Numbered from the stretch's first letter, positions 27,807 through 36,655 are shown. The stretch is DNA of 39,239 bases from Candidatus Venteria ishoeyi (GCF_030378065.1 NZ_JAUCGJ010000043.1:1-39239); one strand, 5' to 3'. The notes: generated by a model from the letters alone, not told the origin. Numbers and translations: made by a program.

Positions 27807-27847
27807 CTATTTGAGGTGATTTGTGCTTAAAGCCAAGCCTCAAATAG
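27807..27847 (+). other. Intercistronic hairpin dsrE-dsrF
   Basis: CTATTTGAGG (27807-27816) pairs with CCTCAAATAG (27838-27847), leaving a 21-base loop that can pair internally (GCTT/AAGC). No T-run. dsrE and dsrF are 101 bp apart, unusually far for genes of one complex. Confidence 0.6.
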
Positions 27848-27893
27848 GATAAGTTCTTGGGACAAACATTCGACCTAAAGGATACGCGTAATA

Positions 27894-28310
27894 ATGAGCG
27901 AAGCTGGTGTTATTAAAAAGTTTCTGTATCTGAATCGTAAGGCACCTTACGGTACCATTTACGCACTGGAATCTTTAGAAGTAGTTTTGATTTCAGCTGC
28001 TTTTGAGCAGGATGTCAGTTTGGCATTTGTTGACGATGGTGTTTTTCAGTTGAAAAAAGATCAGAAAACAGATGCGATTGGCATGAAAAATTTCTCTCCT
28101 ATCTACAATGCATTAGGTGATTATGACATTACCAAACTGTATGTTGAAAAGGAATCTTTGGAAGCCAGAGGTCTGACATTAGATGATTTAATGGATGTCA
28201 CCTATGAAGATGAAGATGATGACTGGGCTGAAAAACCTGCAATCCAATTGGTCAGCAAAACAGAAATGGCTGACATCATGGAATCGCAGGATGTCGTACT
28301 GAGTTTTTAA
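27894..28310 (+). CDS. dsrF: Sulfurtransferase subunit DsrF
   Basis: 138 residues, DsrE-like fold of the TusC/DsrF type (KKFLYLNRKAPYGTIYALESLEVVLISAA is family-like, split here only by position). It has no cysteine at the active position, as usual for DsrF, which is a structural member of the DsrEFH hexamer. AAAGGAT lies ~10 bases before the ATG. The C-terminal part is acidic (YEDEDDDW). Confidence 0.93.
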   Translation: MSEAGVIKKFLYLNRKAPYGTIYALESLEVVLISAAFEQDVSLAFVDDGVFQLKKDQKTDAIGMKNFSPIYNALGDYDITKLYVEKESLEARGLTLDDLMDVTYEDEDDDWAEKPAIQLVSKTEMADIMESQDVVLSF

Positions 28311-28323
28311 GGGGAATAGAACG

Positions 28324-28629
28324 ATGCTTTTGCATACTGTAAATAAATCACCATTTGAAAAAAACTCGCTGGAAACCTGTTTGAGTCTGGCAAAGGCTGG
28401 CAGCTCAGTATTGTTGATCGAAGATGGTGTTTACGCAGTCCAAAAAGGAAGTCAGGCAGACGCGATGATTTCTGATGCGCTGAAGACGGTTAATTTCTAT
28501 GTATTAGGGCCTGATTTAGATGCGCGTGGCATGGCTGCGGATAATATGATCGATGGTATCAAAACTGTTGATTATAATGGTTTTGTTGATTTGGTTGCGG
28601 ACCACAAAGCGGTTCAGGCTTGGCTGTAA
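28324..28629 (+). CDS. dsrH: Sulfurtransferase subunit DsrH
   Basis: 101 residues, TusB/DsrH family. MLLHTVNKSPF and LIEDGVYA are typical, and a cysteine at about residue 19 (LETCLSLAKAG) matches the conserved DsrH cysteine. It completes the DsrE2F2H2 sulfur carrier. It starts 13 bp after dsrF with AAGGGGAA upstream. Confidence 0.94.
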   Translation: MLLHTVNKSPFEKNSLETCLSLAKAGSSVLLIEDGVYAVQKGSQADAMISDALKTVNFYVLGPDLDARGMAADNMIDGIKTVDYNGFVDLVADHKAVQAWL

Positions 28630-28689
28630 GACCTCCTGATAAGATCGTGGTACATTTTTTTTATAAATAACATTAAGAGGACTGTAAGC

Positions 28690-29025
28690 ATGGCTACAAT
28701 CAATGTTGCTGGTAAAGACGTTGAAGTTGATGAAGAAGGTTACCTGACTAACCTGGCTGATTGGAACGAAGAAATTGGTGCTTTTCTGGCAAGTCAAGAC
28801 GAGCTGGAATTGACCGATGCGCATTGGGAAATTATTAATTTCCTGCGTGAGTATTATGACGAATACCAAATTGCACCTGCGGTTCGTGTTTTGACCAAAG
28901 CAATTGGTAAAAAAATGGGTAAAGATAAAGGTAATAGCAAATATCTGTATGAGTTATTTCCTTATGGCCCAGGTAAACAGGCTTGCCGTTTTGCCGGTCT
29001 GCCAAAACCAACTGGCTGTATCTAA
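28690..29025 (+). CDS. dsrC: Sulfur carrier protein DsrC
   Basis: 111 residues. The flexible C-terminal arm CRFAGLPKPTGCI has both redox cysteines (Cys99 and Cys110), so this is a true DsrC rather than a TusE with only one. DsrC carries sulfur as a persulfide/trisulfide between DsrEFH, DsrAB and the DsrK subunit of the membrane complex. AAGAGGA precedes the ATG. It is in its usual place between dsrH and dsrM. Confidence 0.97.
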   Translation: MATINVAGKDVEVDEEGYLTNLADWNEEIGAFLASQDELELTDAHWEIINFLREYYDEYQIAPAVRVLTKAIGKKMGKDKGNSKYLYELFPYGPGKQACRFAGLPKPTGCI

Positions 29026-29099
29026 TTCAGGTAGCTATCGGTTTCAAGTGTCTTGTCAGTAATTCTTGCATTTAAAGAAGCTGTCGAGCACTTGGTGAA

Positions 29100-29118
29100 C
29101 GGAGGGGATCTCCCTCCG
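29100..29118 (+). other. Intercistronic hairpin dsrC-dsrM
   Basis: CGGAGGG (29100-29106) pairs with CCCTCCG (29112-29118) around GATCT, without a T-run. It lies within the 127-bp gap between the abundant soluble DsrC and the membrane-complex genes and may limit transcription or mark an mRNA end. Confidence 0.55.
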
Positions 29119-29152
29119 CTTATTCAATTACAAGAGGGAGGGCATCAGAGCC

Positions 29153-29902
29153 ATGTGGTTTCTGACTGGTTTCTTCGCGCTATTTTTCTATCTTGCCGTT
29201 ATCATTTTTGTTGCAGGCGTTGGCTTTAAAATTTATCAATATATACGGACACCTGCGCCGTTAAAAATTCCAACCATGCCTGCCCCTTTGACGAGAACAG
29301 GGGTCGGGGTACGTCTTTTCAGTGAAGTTGTACTGTTTAAAAGTCTGTTTCGTGCCAATAAATGGATATGGTTGTTTGGCTGGATTTTTCACTTTGCACT
29401 ACTTTTAGTTTTATTACGTCATTTACGTTATTTTATCGATCCCGTATGGTGGTGGGTTGCCTTAATTCAGCCCTTTGGTAAATATGCCGCATTTGCAATG
29501 ATCCTGGGCTTGGTGGGTCTGCTTGTTCGCCGTATTACTGTAGAAAGAATTCGTTATATCAGTAATCCTTCTGATTATTTAATGCTGGCTTTATTACTGA
29601 TCATCGGCATCAGTGGTGCAATGATGACCTTTGTTGCCCACACCGATATTATGCAATTTAAAGCCTTTGTTCGTGGCATGATGACTTTTAGTTGGCAGCC
29701 TATTCCAACTGACCCGGCATTATTGCTTCATCTGGCTGCGGTATTCCTGTTGATGATAGTATTTCCTTACAGTAAATTATTACATGCGCCCGGCATATTC
29801 TTTAGCCCCTCGCGTAACCAGGTCGACAATCCACGTGAAAAACGGCATTTGGCACCCTGGGCAGCTGAAATGGAAAAAGCGGAACGCAGTTCCGACTCAT
29901 AA
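29153..29902 (+). CDS. dsrM: DsrMKJOP complex membrane cytochrome b subunit DsrM
   Basis: 249 residues with about five membrane segments (near 3-24, 66-88, 105-122, 143-163 and 190-206), a NarI-like cytochrome b. Histidines within the helices (GWIFHFALLLVLLRH and LLLHLAAVF) are candidate haem b ligands. DsrM exchanges electrons between the quinone pool and DsrK in the inner membrane. GGGAGG lies ~11 bases before the ATG. It is followed 24 bp later by dsrK. Confidence 0.95.
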   Translation: MWFLTGFFALFFYLAVIIFVAGVGFKIYQYIRTPAPLKIPTMPAPLTRTGVGVRLFSEVVLFKSLFRANKWIWLFGWIFHFALLLVLLRHLRYFIDPVWWWVALIQPFGKYAAFAMILGLVGLLVRRITVERIRYISNPSDYLMLALLLIIGISGAMMTFVAHTDIMQFKAFVRGMMTFSWQPIPTDPALLLHLAAVFLLMIVFPYSKLLHAPGIFFSPSRNQVDNPREKRHLAPWAAEMEKAERSSDS

Positions 29903-29926
29903 CCGCTTTATTATCAGGAGATACTC

Positions 29927-31453
29927 ATGGCTAAGGCTAAGATTGAGGTACCCGAATTAAAAGAATATTCGGTGATGCCGGTGTTGCAACCTGGGGTGAT
30001 GAAAGGCGTTGGCCCTTATGTTTCCGCCGCTGAATTTCAAGAACCTTTGGGTTTTCCAGGGGAATTGGTTGATAACTGGGAAGAAAAGGCCGTTGATAAA
30101 CTTGGCGACTTGCTGAATCGTTATCGTGGCCTGCGGGTCTTTTTAGATTCTTGCGTGCGCTGTGGTGCCTGTACGGATAAGTGCCATTATTTATTGGGTA
30201 CTTCCGATCCCAAAAATATGCCGGTAGCGCGTCAGGATCTGCTGCGTCAGGTCTATCGTCGTTATTACACCTTGCCAGGAAAATTCTTTGGCAAGATGGG
30301 CTGGGAATGGGGTAAAAAACTCATTGGCGCCCGGGAAATGGACAAAGAAGTCCTGGATGATTGGTATAACTATTTTCATCAATGTTCCCAGTGCCGCCGT
30401 TGTTCCGTTTTTTGTCCTTATGGCATTGATACCGCTGAAATATCCATGGCAGCGCGTAATATCATGGATACGGTGGGCAAAGGCCAGAAATACTGTAACC
30501 AGATTATCGGCAAGGTATTCAAAATCGGCAATAATCTGGGATTACCAGAACCTGCATTGCTGGATACTTTGGAAGGCCTGGAAGAAGATATCGAAGACGA
30601 AACCGGCGTTAAAGTAGAACTGCCGCTGGATAGAAAGGATGTTGATATTCTTCTGATTACGCCTTCTGCGGACTTTTTTGCCGAGCCACATGTTGATGGT
30701 TTAATGGGCTACGCAAAAGTCTTTCATGAAGCCGGGGTAAGTTGGACAATAAGCTCTTACGCTTCTGAAGGTGCCAACTTTGGCATGTTTATCGGTAGCT
30801 ATGAGAATATGCGGGAAATTTCTTTGCGTATTCGCAAAGCCGCTATTGATTTGAATGTAAAACGTATCGTGTTTGGGGAATGTGGGCATGCTTGGCGTGT
30901 GGCTTACAGTTTCTTAAATACCCTGGCTGGCCCTTTCGATTTTCTGGATCCTAACTATCCAGTACCTCAGCATATTTGTGAGTTTACCTATAACTTATTA
31001 CAAGAAGATAAGCTGAAATTTGACAAGTCCCGTAATGATGACATGGTATTAACTTTCCATGATTCCTGTAATGTTGCGCGCGCAACCCGCATGGGTGACA
31101 TGCCGGGCGGACAGTTTATGATTCCGCGTGAAGTCATTAAGGCAGCCTGTAATCATTATTACGATATGGAAGATGAAACCATCCATGATCAAACTTTCTG
31201 CTGCGGTGGTGGTGGTGGTTTGCTGACGGATGACTTGATGGATATCCGCGTAAAAGGTGCTCTACCGCGTATGCAGTCTCTGAAAAATGTTGTAGAAGAT
31301 CATCAGGTAACACATCTGGCGGCAATCTGCGCAATTTGTAAGAGTCAGTTTACCAAGGTATTGCCTTATTATGGATTCAAAATGGATCAGATTGTCAGTG
31401 TGCACCAATTGGTGAGTAACGCATTGATTCTAACTGGGCAGGATGAGGATTAG
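29927..31453 (+). CDS. dsrK: DsrMKJOP complex iron-sulfur subunit DsrK (HdrD-like)
   Basis: 508 residues. Two 4Fe-4S motifs, CVRCGACTDKCHYLL and CSQCRRCSVFCPYGID, are followed by the CCG domain typical of heterodisulfide reductase HdrD (CGHAWR, HDSCNVAR and FCCGGGGGL). In this family the CCG site holds the catalytic cluster that acts on the DsrC disulfide/trisulfide. It is cytoplasmic, bound to DsrM. AGGAGA precedes the ATG. Confidence 0.96.
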   Translation: MAKAKIEVPELKEYSVMPVLQPGVMKGVGPYVSAAEFQEPLGFPGELVDNWEEKAVDKLGDLLNRYRGLRVFLDSCVRCGACTDKCHYLLGTSDPKNMPVARQDLLRQVYRRYYTLPGKFFGKMGWEWGKKLIGAREMDKEVLDDWYNYFHQCSQCRRCSVFCPYGIDTAEISMAARNIMDTVGKGQKYCNQIIGKVFKIGNNLGLPEPALLDTLEGLEEDIEDETGVKVELPLDRKDVDILLITPSADFFAEPHVDGLMGYAKVFHEAGVSWTISSYASEGANFGMFIGSYENMREISLRIRKAAIDLNVKRIVFGECGHAWRVAYSFLNTLAGPFDFLDPNYPVPQHICEFTYNLLQEDKLKFDKSRNDDMVLTFHDSCNVARATRMGDMPGGQFMIPREVIKAACNHYYDMEDETIHDQTFCCGGGGGLLTDDLMDIRVKGALPRMQSLKNVVEDHQVTHLAAICAICKSQFTKVLPYYGFKMDQIVSVHQLVSNALILTGQDED

Positions 31454-31549
31454 GGCTAAGCGACACCGAGGCAGCAATCATGCTGCGTAATGGATTTTGC
31501 GATCTGTGTATACACACAACAGTTTAATAATATGACAGGAGGCGACCCG

Positions 31550-33493
31550 ATGTCAGTAAGTAAAGAAAATATGGATCTCACTTTTCGTCGTTTTGAAGAT
31601 GACGATAATGGAAGTTATGATTGGGACGAATACATTTTTCAAGCAGGCTGGTCTCATAAGTGCCCAACCTATGTACATCGTACTCCACCTTGCCAGGGTA
31701 GCTGCCCGTCAGGTCAGGATATTCGTGGCTGGTTAGGTATTGTGCGCGGCATGGAAAAACCACCTGAAGGTGTGGAATGGCAGGAATATGCCTTCCGTCG
31801 TTCTACCGATGCCAATCCTTTTCCTTCGATTATGGGTCGCGTTTGTCCCGCACCTTGTCAGGATGGTTGTAACCGTAATCAGGTCGAAGACTTTGTGGGT
31901 ATCAACTCGGTTGAGCAGTTCATTGGTGATACCGCGCTGGCAAATGGCTACAGCTTTGCCGCCGCTGCTGAAGACAGTGGTAAAAAAGTAGCGATTATCG
32001 GTGGTGGGCCTGCGGGTTTAGCCGCGGCTTACCAACTGCGTCGTAAAGGTCATGCCTGTACTATTTTTGATGATCATGACACGCTAGGTGGCATGATGCG
32101 TTATGGTATTCCAGGTTATCGTACGCCGCGTGATGCGCTGGACGGTGAAATTAAACGTATTCTGGATATGGGGGTTGAAACCCGTCTGAATACCCGCGTT
32201 GGTAAAGATGTCAGCATGGACAGTCTGGAAAATGACTATGATGCTATTATCTGGGCCTTAGGTTGTAAATCTGGTCGCGGCCTGCCCGTACCTAACTGGG
32301 AAGACACTTCTAACTGTATCAGTGGTGTGGCATTCCTGGAAGCCTTTAACCAGGGACGTTTGCAACTGGTTTCCGGTAAAGTCATTGTTATTGGTGGGGG
32401 TGATACTTCCATTGACGTGGCTTCTGTTGCCCGTCGTCTGGGTCACATTACCGATATCCATGAAAATGATCGCCCGGAAAACATCATCATGGGTCATACC
32501 GCACATGATGTAGCTTCCAGCGCAGTACGTGAAGGCGCAACCGTTACCCTGACCTCCTTATTCCCGGTTGAAAACATGACTGCTGCTGAGCATGAAGTCA
32601 ATGATGCCTTGAATGAAGGGATTGATATTCAAGGTAGCGTCATGCCACTGGAAGTGATTGTCGGTGACGATGGTCGCGCCACAGCACTGAAAATGTGCAA
32701 ATGTAACATGGTCAATAATCGTCCTGAGCCAATTGAAGGCTCGGAATACACCATTGAAGCCGATTTAATTGTTTCTGCCATTGGTCAGTTTGGTAATTTT
32801 GAAGGTCTGGAAGAACTGGATAATGGTCGCAGCTTCATTGAAGCCGATGCCAACTATCAGGTTAAAGGTCGTAAAGGACATTTTGTGGCTGGCGATATTA
32901 TCCGCCCTCACTTGTTGACGACTGCCATTGGTCAGGCTTCTGTTGCCGCAGACAGTATTGATGTCTATTTCCAGGAACAGGAACAGGCCAAGCGTCCTAA
33001 AGTAGACGTGCATCACTTTGACCTGATGAATAAACTTTCTGAAGCTCATTTAGAGCCGGAAGCGTATACCCAGGGCGAAACCCGAGGTACTTCTTCTGCT
33101 AATTTTGCAGTGCATAATTACGAAGATCGCTCCGCGCATGAAGTGATTCCTTCTAAGGCGCTGTTCCTGGGGCATTTTCCTTTTACCCCACGTACCATCC
33201 GTGAAGATGTACCGGTCAGTTCCGATGAAGTGTTAGGCCACTTTAAAGAGCGCATGAAAGGTCTGGAAACTGAACAGGCGCAACATGAAGCGGATCGCTG
33301 TATGAGTTGCGGCATGTGTTTTGAGTGTGATAACTGTGTTGTTTACTGCCCTCAGGATGCCGTCATGCGTACACCGAAGAAAGAAAGTACAACCGGGCGT
33401 TATGTCTTTACTGACTACCAACGCTGTATTGGTTGTCACATTTGTGCCGATGTTTGCCCGACCGGTTACATCGACATGGCAATGGGTGAGTAA
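31550..33493 (+). CDS. dsrL: NAD(P)H:acceptor oxidoreductase DsrL (GltD-like iron-sulfur flavoprotein)
   Basis: 647 residues from ATG 31550, with AGGAGG 7 bases upstream; the open frame from 31490 lacks a site. An N-terminal cysteine-rich domain (PCQGSCPSGQDIRGW and CPAPCQDGCNRNQ) precedes the FAD-binding VAIIGGGPAGLAAAYQLRRKG and the NAD(P)-binding VIVIGGGDTSIDVASVARR. C-terminal ferredoxin clusters are CMSCGMCFECDNCVVYCP and CIGCHICADVCPTG. DsrL copurifies with oxidative DsrAB and takes its electrons to NAD(P)+. Its presence in this operon is the main evidence for sulfur oxidation. Confidence 0.96.
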   Translation: MSVSKENMDLTFRRFEDDDNGSYDWDEYIFQAGWSHKCPTYVHRTPPCQGSCPSGQDIRGWLGIVRGMEKPPEGVEWQEYAFRRSTDANPFPSIMGRVCPAPCQDGCNRNQVEDFVGINSVEQFIGDTALANGYSFAAAAEDSGKKVAIIGGGPAGLAAAYQLRRKGHACTIFDDHDTLGGMMRYGIPGYRTPRDALDGEIKRILDMGVETRLNTRVGKDVSMDSLENDYDAIIWALGCKSGRGLPVPNWEDTSNCISGVAFLEAFNQGRLQLVSGKVIVIGGGDTSIDVASVARRLGHITDIHENDRPENIIMGHTAHDVASSAVREGATVTLTSLFPVENMTAAEHEVNDALNEGIDIQGSVMPLEVIVGDDGRATALKMCKCNMVNNRPEPIEGSEYTIEADLIVSAIGQFGNFEGLEELDNGRSFIEADANYQVKGRKGHFVAGDIIRPHLLTTAIGQASVAADSIDVYFQEQEQAKRPKVDVHHFDLMNKLSEAHLEPEAYTQGETRGTSSANFAVHNYEDRSAHEVIPSKALFLGHFPFTPRTIREDVPVSSDEVLGHFKERMKGLETEQAQHEADRCMSCGMCFECDNCVVYCPQDAVMRTPKKESTTGRYVFTDYQRCIGCHICADVCPTGYIDMAMGE

Positions 33494-33520
33494 ATAGCCC
33501 TAACAAGGATGCCAATGGGG

Positions 33521-33550
33521 GTAAAGGCGGGTTTTCAAACCCGCCTTTAC
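33521..33550 (+). other. Strong intercistronic hairpin dsrL-dsrJ
   Basis: GTAAAGGCGGGTTT (33521-33534) is the exact complement of 33537-33550, giving a 12-13 bp stem with a tetraloop, followed by TTTA. It is near-terminator strength without a full T-run. It may reduce expression of dsrJOP relative to the upstream genes. Confidence 0.7.
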
Positions 33551-33612
33551 TTTAGCTATCTGAAACTGAAATGAGGCTGTGTCCGGCGTTATCGGGTCAC
33601 AGAAATCTAGCC

Positions 33613-34098
33613 ATGAAACAAAAGCGTTTAACTCTTAGTTTGTTAAGCATGGTCTGTATGCTGCTTTTAAGCAGTTGGACTCATGTCTACGGCGATACGG
33701 GAGCCAAGGCTCCAAAAGCAATTGCATGGGCAAGTGAAACGCAGGCTTGTGTTGAATCAAATGAATTCATGCGTCGTAATCACATGGAATTGATTAGACA
33801 TCAACGTGATGACACGATGCGCAAAGGGATTCGCACGACCAAACACAGCTTACAGCAATGTATTAATTGTCATGTCACTTATGACGATAACAAACAGCCT
33901 GTTGCTCAAAAAGATCCCCGGCATTTTTGTAGTGCCTGTCACAATTATGCAGCGGTAAATATCGACTGTTTCCAATGCCATAACAGTAAGCCAACTGATG
34001 ATTTTGTCAAACCGATAGCAGGTCACGCTGACTTTGTTCACCCGCTACCACTGGATAAAATCAGTCAGGATAAAAAGTCAGAAGGAGATGCGCAATGA
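33613..34098 (+). CDS. dsrJ: Periplasmic triheme cytochrome c DsrJ
   Basis: 161 residues from ATG 33613, chosen because it gives a clean signal or anchor peptide (KQKR then LSLLSMVCMLLLSSW); the frame is open from 33571. Three haem c sites are visible: CINCH, CSACH and CFQCH. A cysteine in TQACVESN, ahead of the first site, matches the residue proposed as the unusual Cys haem ligand in A. vinosum DsrJ. DsrJ is the periplasmic part of DsrMKJOP. Its last 4 bases overlap dsrO. Confidence 0.94.
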   Translation: MKQKRLTLSLLSMVCMLLLSSWTHVYGDTGAKAPKAIAWASETQACVESNEFMRRNHMELIRHQRDDTMRKGIRTTKHSLQQCINCHVTYDDNKQPVAQKDPRHFCSACHNYAAVNIDCFQCHNSKPTDDFVKPIAGHADFVHPLPLDKISQDKKSEGDAQ

Positions 34099-34850
34099 CT
34101 GAGCAGACTGCTTCCCCAAAAACAGAAAATGAAGTCAATCGTCGTGAATTTCTGAGTAAAGGCGTTGCGATTGCCGCTGGCACAACCTTGGCACCCGGTT
34201 TATTTCTACACCAGATGTCACAGGCTAAAACCGCAGACGAAGCGGTAAGCGATAAAGTACGTTGGGGCATATTGATTGATGCCAATAAATGTGCTGACGA
34301 TTGCAGCGATTGTGTGCAGGCCTGTAATGAAACTTATGGCTTAAGCGGTCATGAGCGTCCGGCAACGGATGCGCAATGGATACGCAAGGTTACGGTCAAA
34401 GATCGACAAACCGGGCATGTCACATCTTTGCCACTGATGTGTCAGCATTGTGAAAATCCCCCTTGTGTTGACGTGTGCCCAACAGGTGCCTCTTTCAAAC
34501 GTGAAAATGGCATTGTGCTGGTGGATAAACATATTTGTATCGGTTGTCGTTATTGCATGATGGCCTGTCCTTATAAAGCACGTTCTTTTATTCACGAAAC
34601 GCTCGAAGATCAAAAAGCGGAAGCACCGCGTGGTAAGGGTACAGTAGAAGCCTGTACCTTCTGCGTGACCCGGATTGATCAAGGTGAAGAAACAACAGCG
34701 TGCGCGCAGGCTTGTAAACATGAAGCCATGTTATTTGGTGACTTAAATGACCCAGATAGCGCTTTATCCAAACGTTTGAAAGATGAGCCAAGCGTACAAC
34801 TGCGCGCAGATCTGGAATTAAATCCAGGTGTTCGCTATCAGGGGCTTTAA
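34095..34850 (+). CDS. dsrO: Periplasmic iron-sulfur subunit DsrO
   Basis: 251 residues. The N-terminus NRREFLSKGVAIAAG is a Tat twin-arginine signal. The ferredoxin domain holds four cysteine clusters: CADDCSDCVQAC, CQHCENPPCVDVC, CIGCRYCMMAC and CTFC...CAQAC, as in NrfC/PsrB-like electron-transfer subunits. It links the haems of DsrJ to DsrP. The ATGA overlap with dsrJ shows coupling, and AAGGAGA lies in the end of dsrJ. Confidence 0.96.
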   Translation: MTEQTASPKTENEVNRREFLSKGVAIAAGTTLAPGLFLHQMSQAKTADEAVSDKVRWGILIDANKCADDCSDCVQACNETYGLSGHERPATDAQWIRKVTVKDRQTGHVTSLPLMCQHCENPPCVDVCPTGASFKRENGIVLVDKHICIGCRYCMMACPYKARSFIHETLEDQKAEAPRGKGTVEACTFCVTRIDQGEETTACAQACKHEAMLFGDLNDPDSALSKRLKDEPSVQLRADLELNPGVRYQGL

Positions 34851-34860
34851 GGGGTAGATC

Positions 34861-36066
34861 ATGAGAAGAATGACCTATAGTGAAATCGAAGGCAAAGGTA
34901 TTGGTTTTTACCTGATTTTAGGTGTGCTTGGTGCAATTATCCTGATGGGTTTGGGTGCGGTTTACCATATGGAGCATGAAGGCCATTATGTGACCGGCAT
35001 GAGCAACCAAGTCGTATGGGGTTTGCCACATATTTTTGCAATTTTCCTGATTGTTGCCGCTTCCGGTGTATTAAATATCGCCTCCATTGGCACGGTTTTC
35101 CGCAAAGCCATTTACAAACCACTGGGACGTTTATCCGCTTTAATGGCAATTACTTTATTGCTTGGCGGTCTGATGATACTGGTGCTGGACTTAGGGCATC
35201 CGGATCGTCTGATTATTGCAATGACCAGCTATAACTTTAAATCCATTTTTGCCTGGAACATCATTCTTTATAATGGTTTCATCGCCATTGTAGGTGTGTA
35301 TCTGTGGTTTATGATGGAACGGCGGATGCAGAAATACTATCCTTATGCCGGTTTTGTTGCATTTATCTGGCGTTTGATACTCACCACTGGTACCGGTTCT
35401 ATTTTTGGTTTTCTGGTGGCGCGTGAAGCTTATGATGCTGCAATCCTGGCACCGTTGTTTATCGTCTTATCCTTCTCCATTGGTCTGGCAGCTTTCATTT
35501 TATATTTGATGGCGGCTTATCAATTGACCAATCGTCCTTTAGGCGATGCTTTGTTGATGAAGCTAAAAAACCTGTTAGCAGTTTTTGTTGGCGCGGTATT
35601 CTACTTCGTCGCAATTTATCATCTGACCAACCTCTATATCACTGAGCAGCACGGTTTTGAATCTTTCATTCTAAGTGATGGTGGCATTTACACTGGCTTA
35701 TTCTGGATTGGTTATATGCTGCTGGGTACCGCAGTACCGGTATTTTTACTGTATTGCCGTAAAATGAGTGAAATGCGTATGCCGATTATAGCGGCATCTG
35801 TGCTGGTTTTAGTCGGTGGTTTCTCATTACTCTATGTGATTATCATTGGCGGGCAAGCCTATCCTCTGGAAATTTTCCCAGGTAAAGAGGTTTCTTCAGC
35901 CTTCTTTGATGGCGTGGTGAATCCTTATACACCAAGCATCTGGGAATTCATGCTGGGCATTGCCGGAGTTTCCGTGGCCTTGATTGCCACGATACTGGCA
36001 ACACGGGTTTTACCTTTTATGCCTAAAAGTCTGGCGGATAAAGATGTAGACCCACATGCTGCATAA
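34861..36066 (+). CDS. dsrP: DsrP, NrfD-like integral membrane quinone-interacting subunit
   Basis: 401 residues with about ten membrane segments spread over the protein, NrfD/PsrC family. It has no haem or cluster motif, as usual for the family, and probably binds quinone. It starts 10 bp after dsrO with AAGGGG overlapping its stop. It is the last gene of the operon here; dsrN, dsrR and dsrS, which follow dsrP in A. vinosum, are absent, and a strong terminator lies just after the stop. Confidence 0.95.
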   Translation: MRRMTYSEIEGKGIGFYLILGVLGAIILMGLGAVYHMEHEGHYVTGMSNQVVWGLPHIFAIFLIVAASGVLNIASIGTVFRKAIYKPLGRLSALMAITLLLGGLMILVLDLGHPDRLIIAMTSYNFKSIFAWNIILYNGFIAIVGVYLWFMMERRMQKYYPYAGFVAFIWRLILTTGTGSIFGFLVAREAYDAAILAPLFIVLSFSIGLAAFILYLMAAYQLTNRPLGDALLMKLKNLLAVFVGAVFYFVAIYHLTNLYITEQHGFESFILSDGGIYTGLFWIGYMLLGTAVPVFLLYCRKMSEMRMPIIAASVLVLVGGFSLLYVIIIGGQAYPLEIFPGKEVSSAFFDGVVNPYTPSIWEFMLGIAGVSVALIATILATRVLPFMPKSLADKDVDPHAA

Positions 36067-36086
36067 TCTCATTATGCTGATGTAAT

Positions 36087-36116
36087 AAAAAAGCCCCTTT
36101 ATAAGGGGCTTTTTTT
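36087..36116 (+). terminator. Rho-independent terminator of the dsr operon
   Basis: AAAAAAGCCCCTT (36087-36099) pairs with AAGGGGCTTTTTT around TAT, and the T-run continues to 36116. A-rich and T-rich flanks make it potentially bidirectional. Confidence 0.95.
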
Positions 36117-36144
36117 ATGGGAATCTGATACCCGCAGGTGTGAG

Positions 36145-36250
36145 AGTGATGATTATTTTGGGGAGCTATCCCCAACCCCCATTGTTGTTGGCTTTGTGGT
36201 TATTTGGGAAATATTAATGTAAGGGAAAAAACTTGATATTAGTGGGGTGT
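36145..36250 (-). repeat. Dispersed ~115-bp repeat, copy B (inverted relative to 2569-2683)
   Basis: On the minus strand the order is ACACCCC, CTAATATCAAG, T-rich, AACAACAATGGGGGTT, GGGGATAGCTCCCC, then AATAATCATCACT, matching copy A with scattered changes. The remnant reading frame below runs into it. Most of the surrounding 802-bp gene-free stretch (36067-36868) is this repeat, the remnant and the hairpin run at 36587. Confidence 0.6.
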
Positions 36251-36429
36251 TCGTATACGTTTCTAAATTTTTTTAGGAATTCAAAACTTGGGTGTCTGAA
36301 AATTTCTGCTATACATGTCACGCCCAAACACACCGGCAAACCCTCTGGAATCTCACCTTTAGCGATTCCTTTGTATTGGCTTCCATTACCCATCAAAATG
36401 TCGCCATCTGCATTAAATAAGACTAACGA
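36214..36429 (-). pseudogene. Unrecognised short open frame, probable gene remnant
   Basis: About 70 codons are open on the minus strand. They include GDILMGNGSQYKGIAKG and end in YEHPTNIKFFPLH. No start with a ribosome site is evident, and a stop lies just upstream. The last residues resemble Y-G-HPANVKFF encoded at the start of repeat copy A, so both may be the 3' end of one decayed gene family. I do not recognise it; a real short gene is possible but less likely. Confidence 0.35.
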
Positions 36430-36586
36430 TGCTAATTATAGCTTCAGGGATGTGCATATCCCCTGTGACCTGTGTAGTACGCTGTGTACGCTTCACCTCT
36501 CTTGTTCACGTTTGCAGCAGACTTAACCGCTTGCAACGCTCCGCCAAAGGCGCAACACTCGCTACTGGTGGTTGGTTAGACCTTCT

Positions 36587-36655
36587 TGTAATCAATTACT
36601 TGATTACACCAGACAGAGACTTTCACTCTGTTAGAAATGACAAGCTTCGCTTGTC
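36587..36655. other. Three consecutive hairpins, candidate structured RNA or element end
   Basis: The hairpins are TGTAATCAA/TTGATTACA (36587-36608, loop TTAC), ACAGAG/CTCTGT (36613-36631, 7-base loop) and GACAAGC/GCTTGTC (36639-36655, loop TTC). They follow each other within 69 bases. Smaller stems precede them: GGGAT/ATCCC at ~36448-36463 and CGCC/GGCG at 36542-36552. No gene covers the stretch. It could be a non-coding RNA or the folded end of a lost mobile element. Confidence 0.5.

Noticed and set aside
29100-29118. Terminator between dsrC and dsrM
   Set aside because: The stem is short and followed by CTTATTC rather than a T-run.
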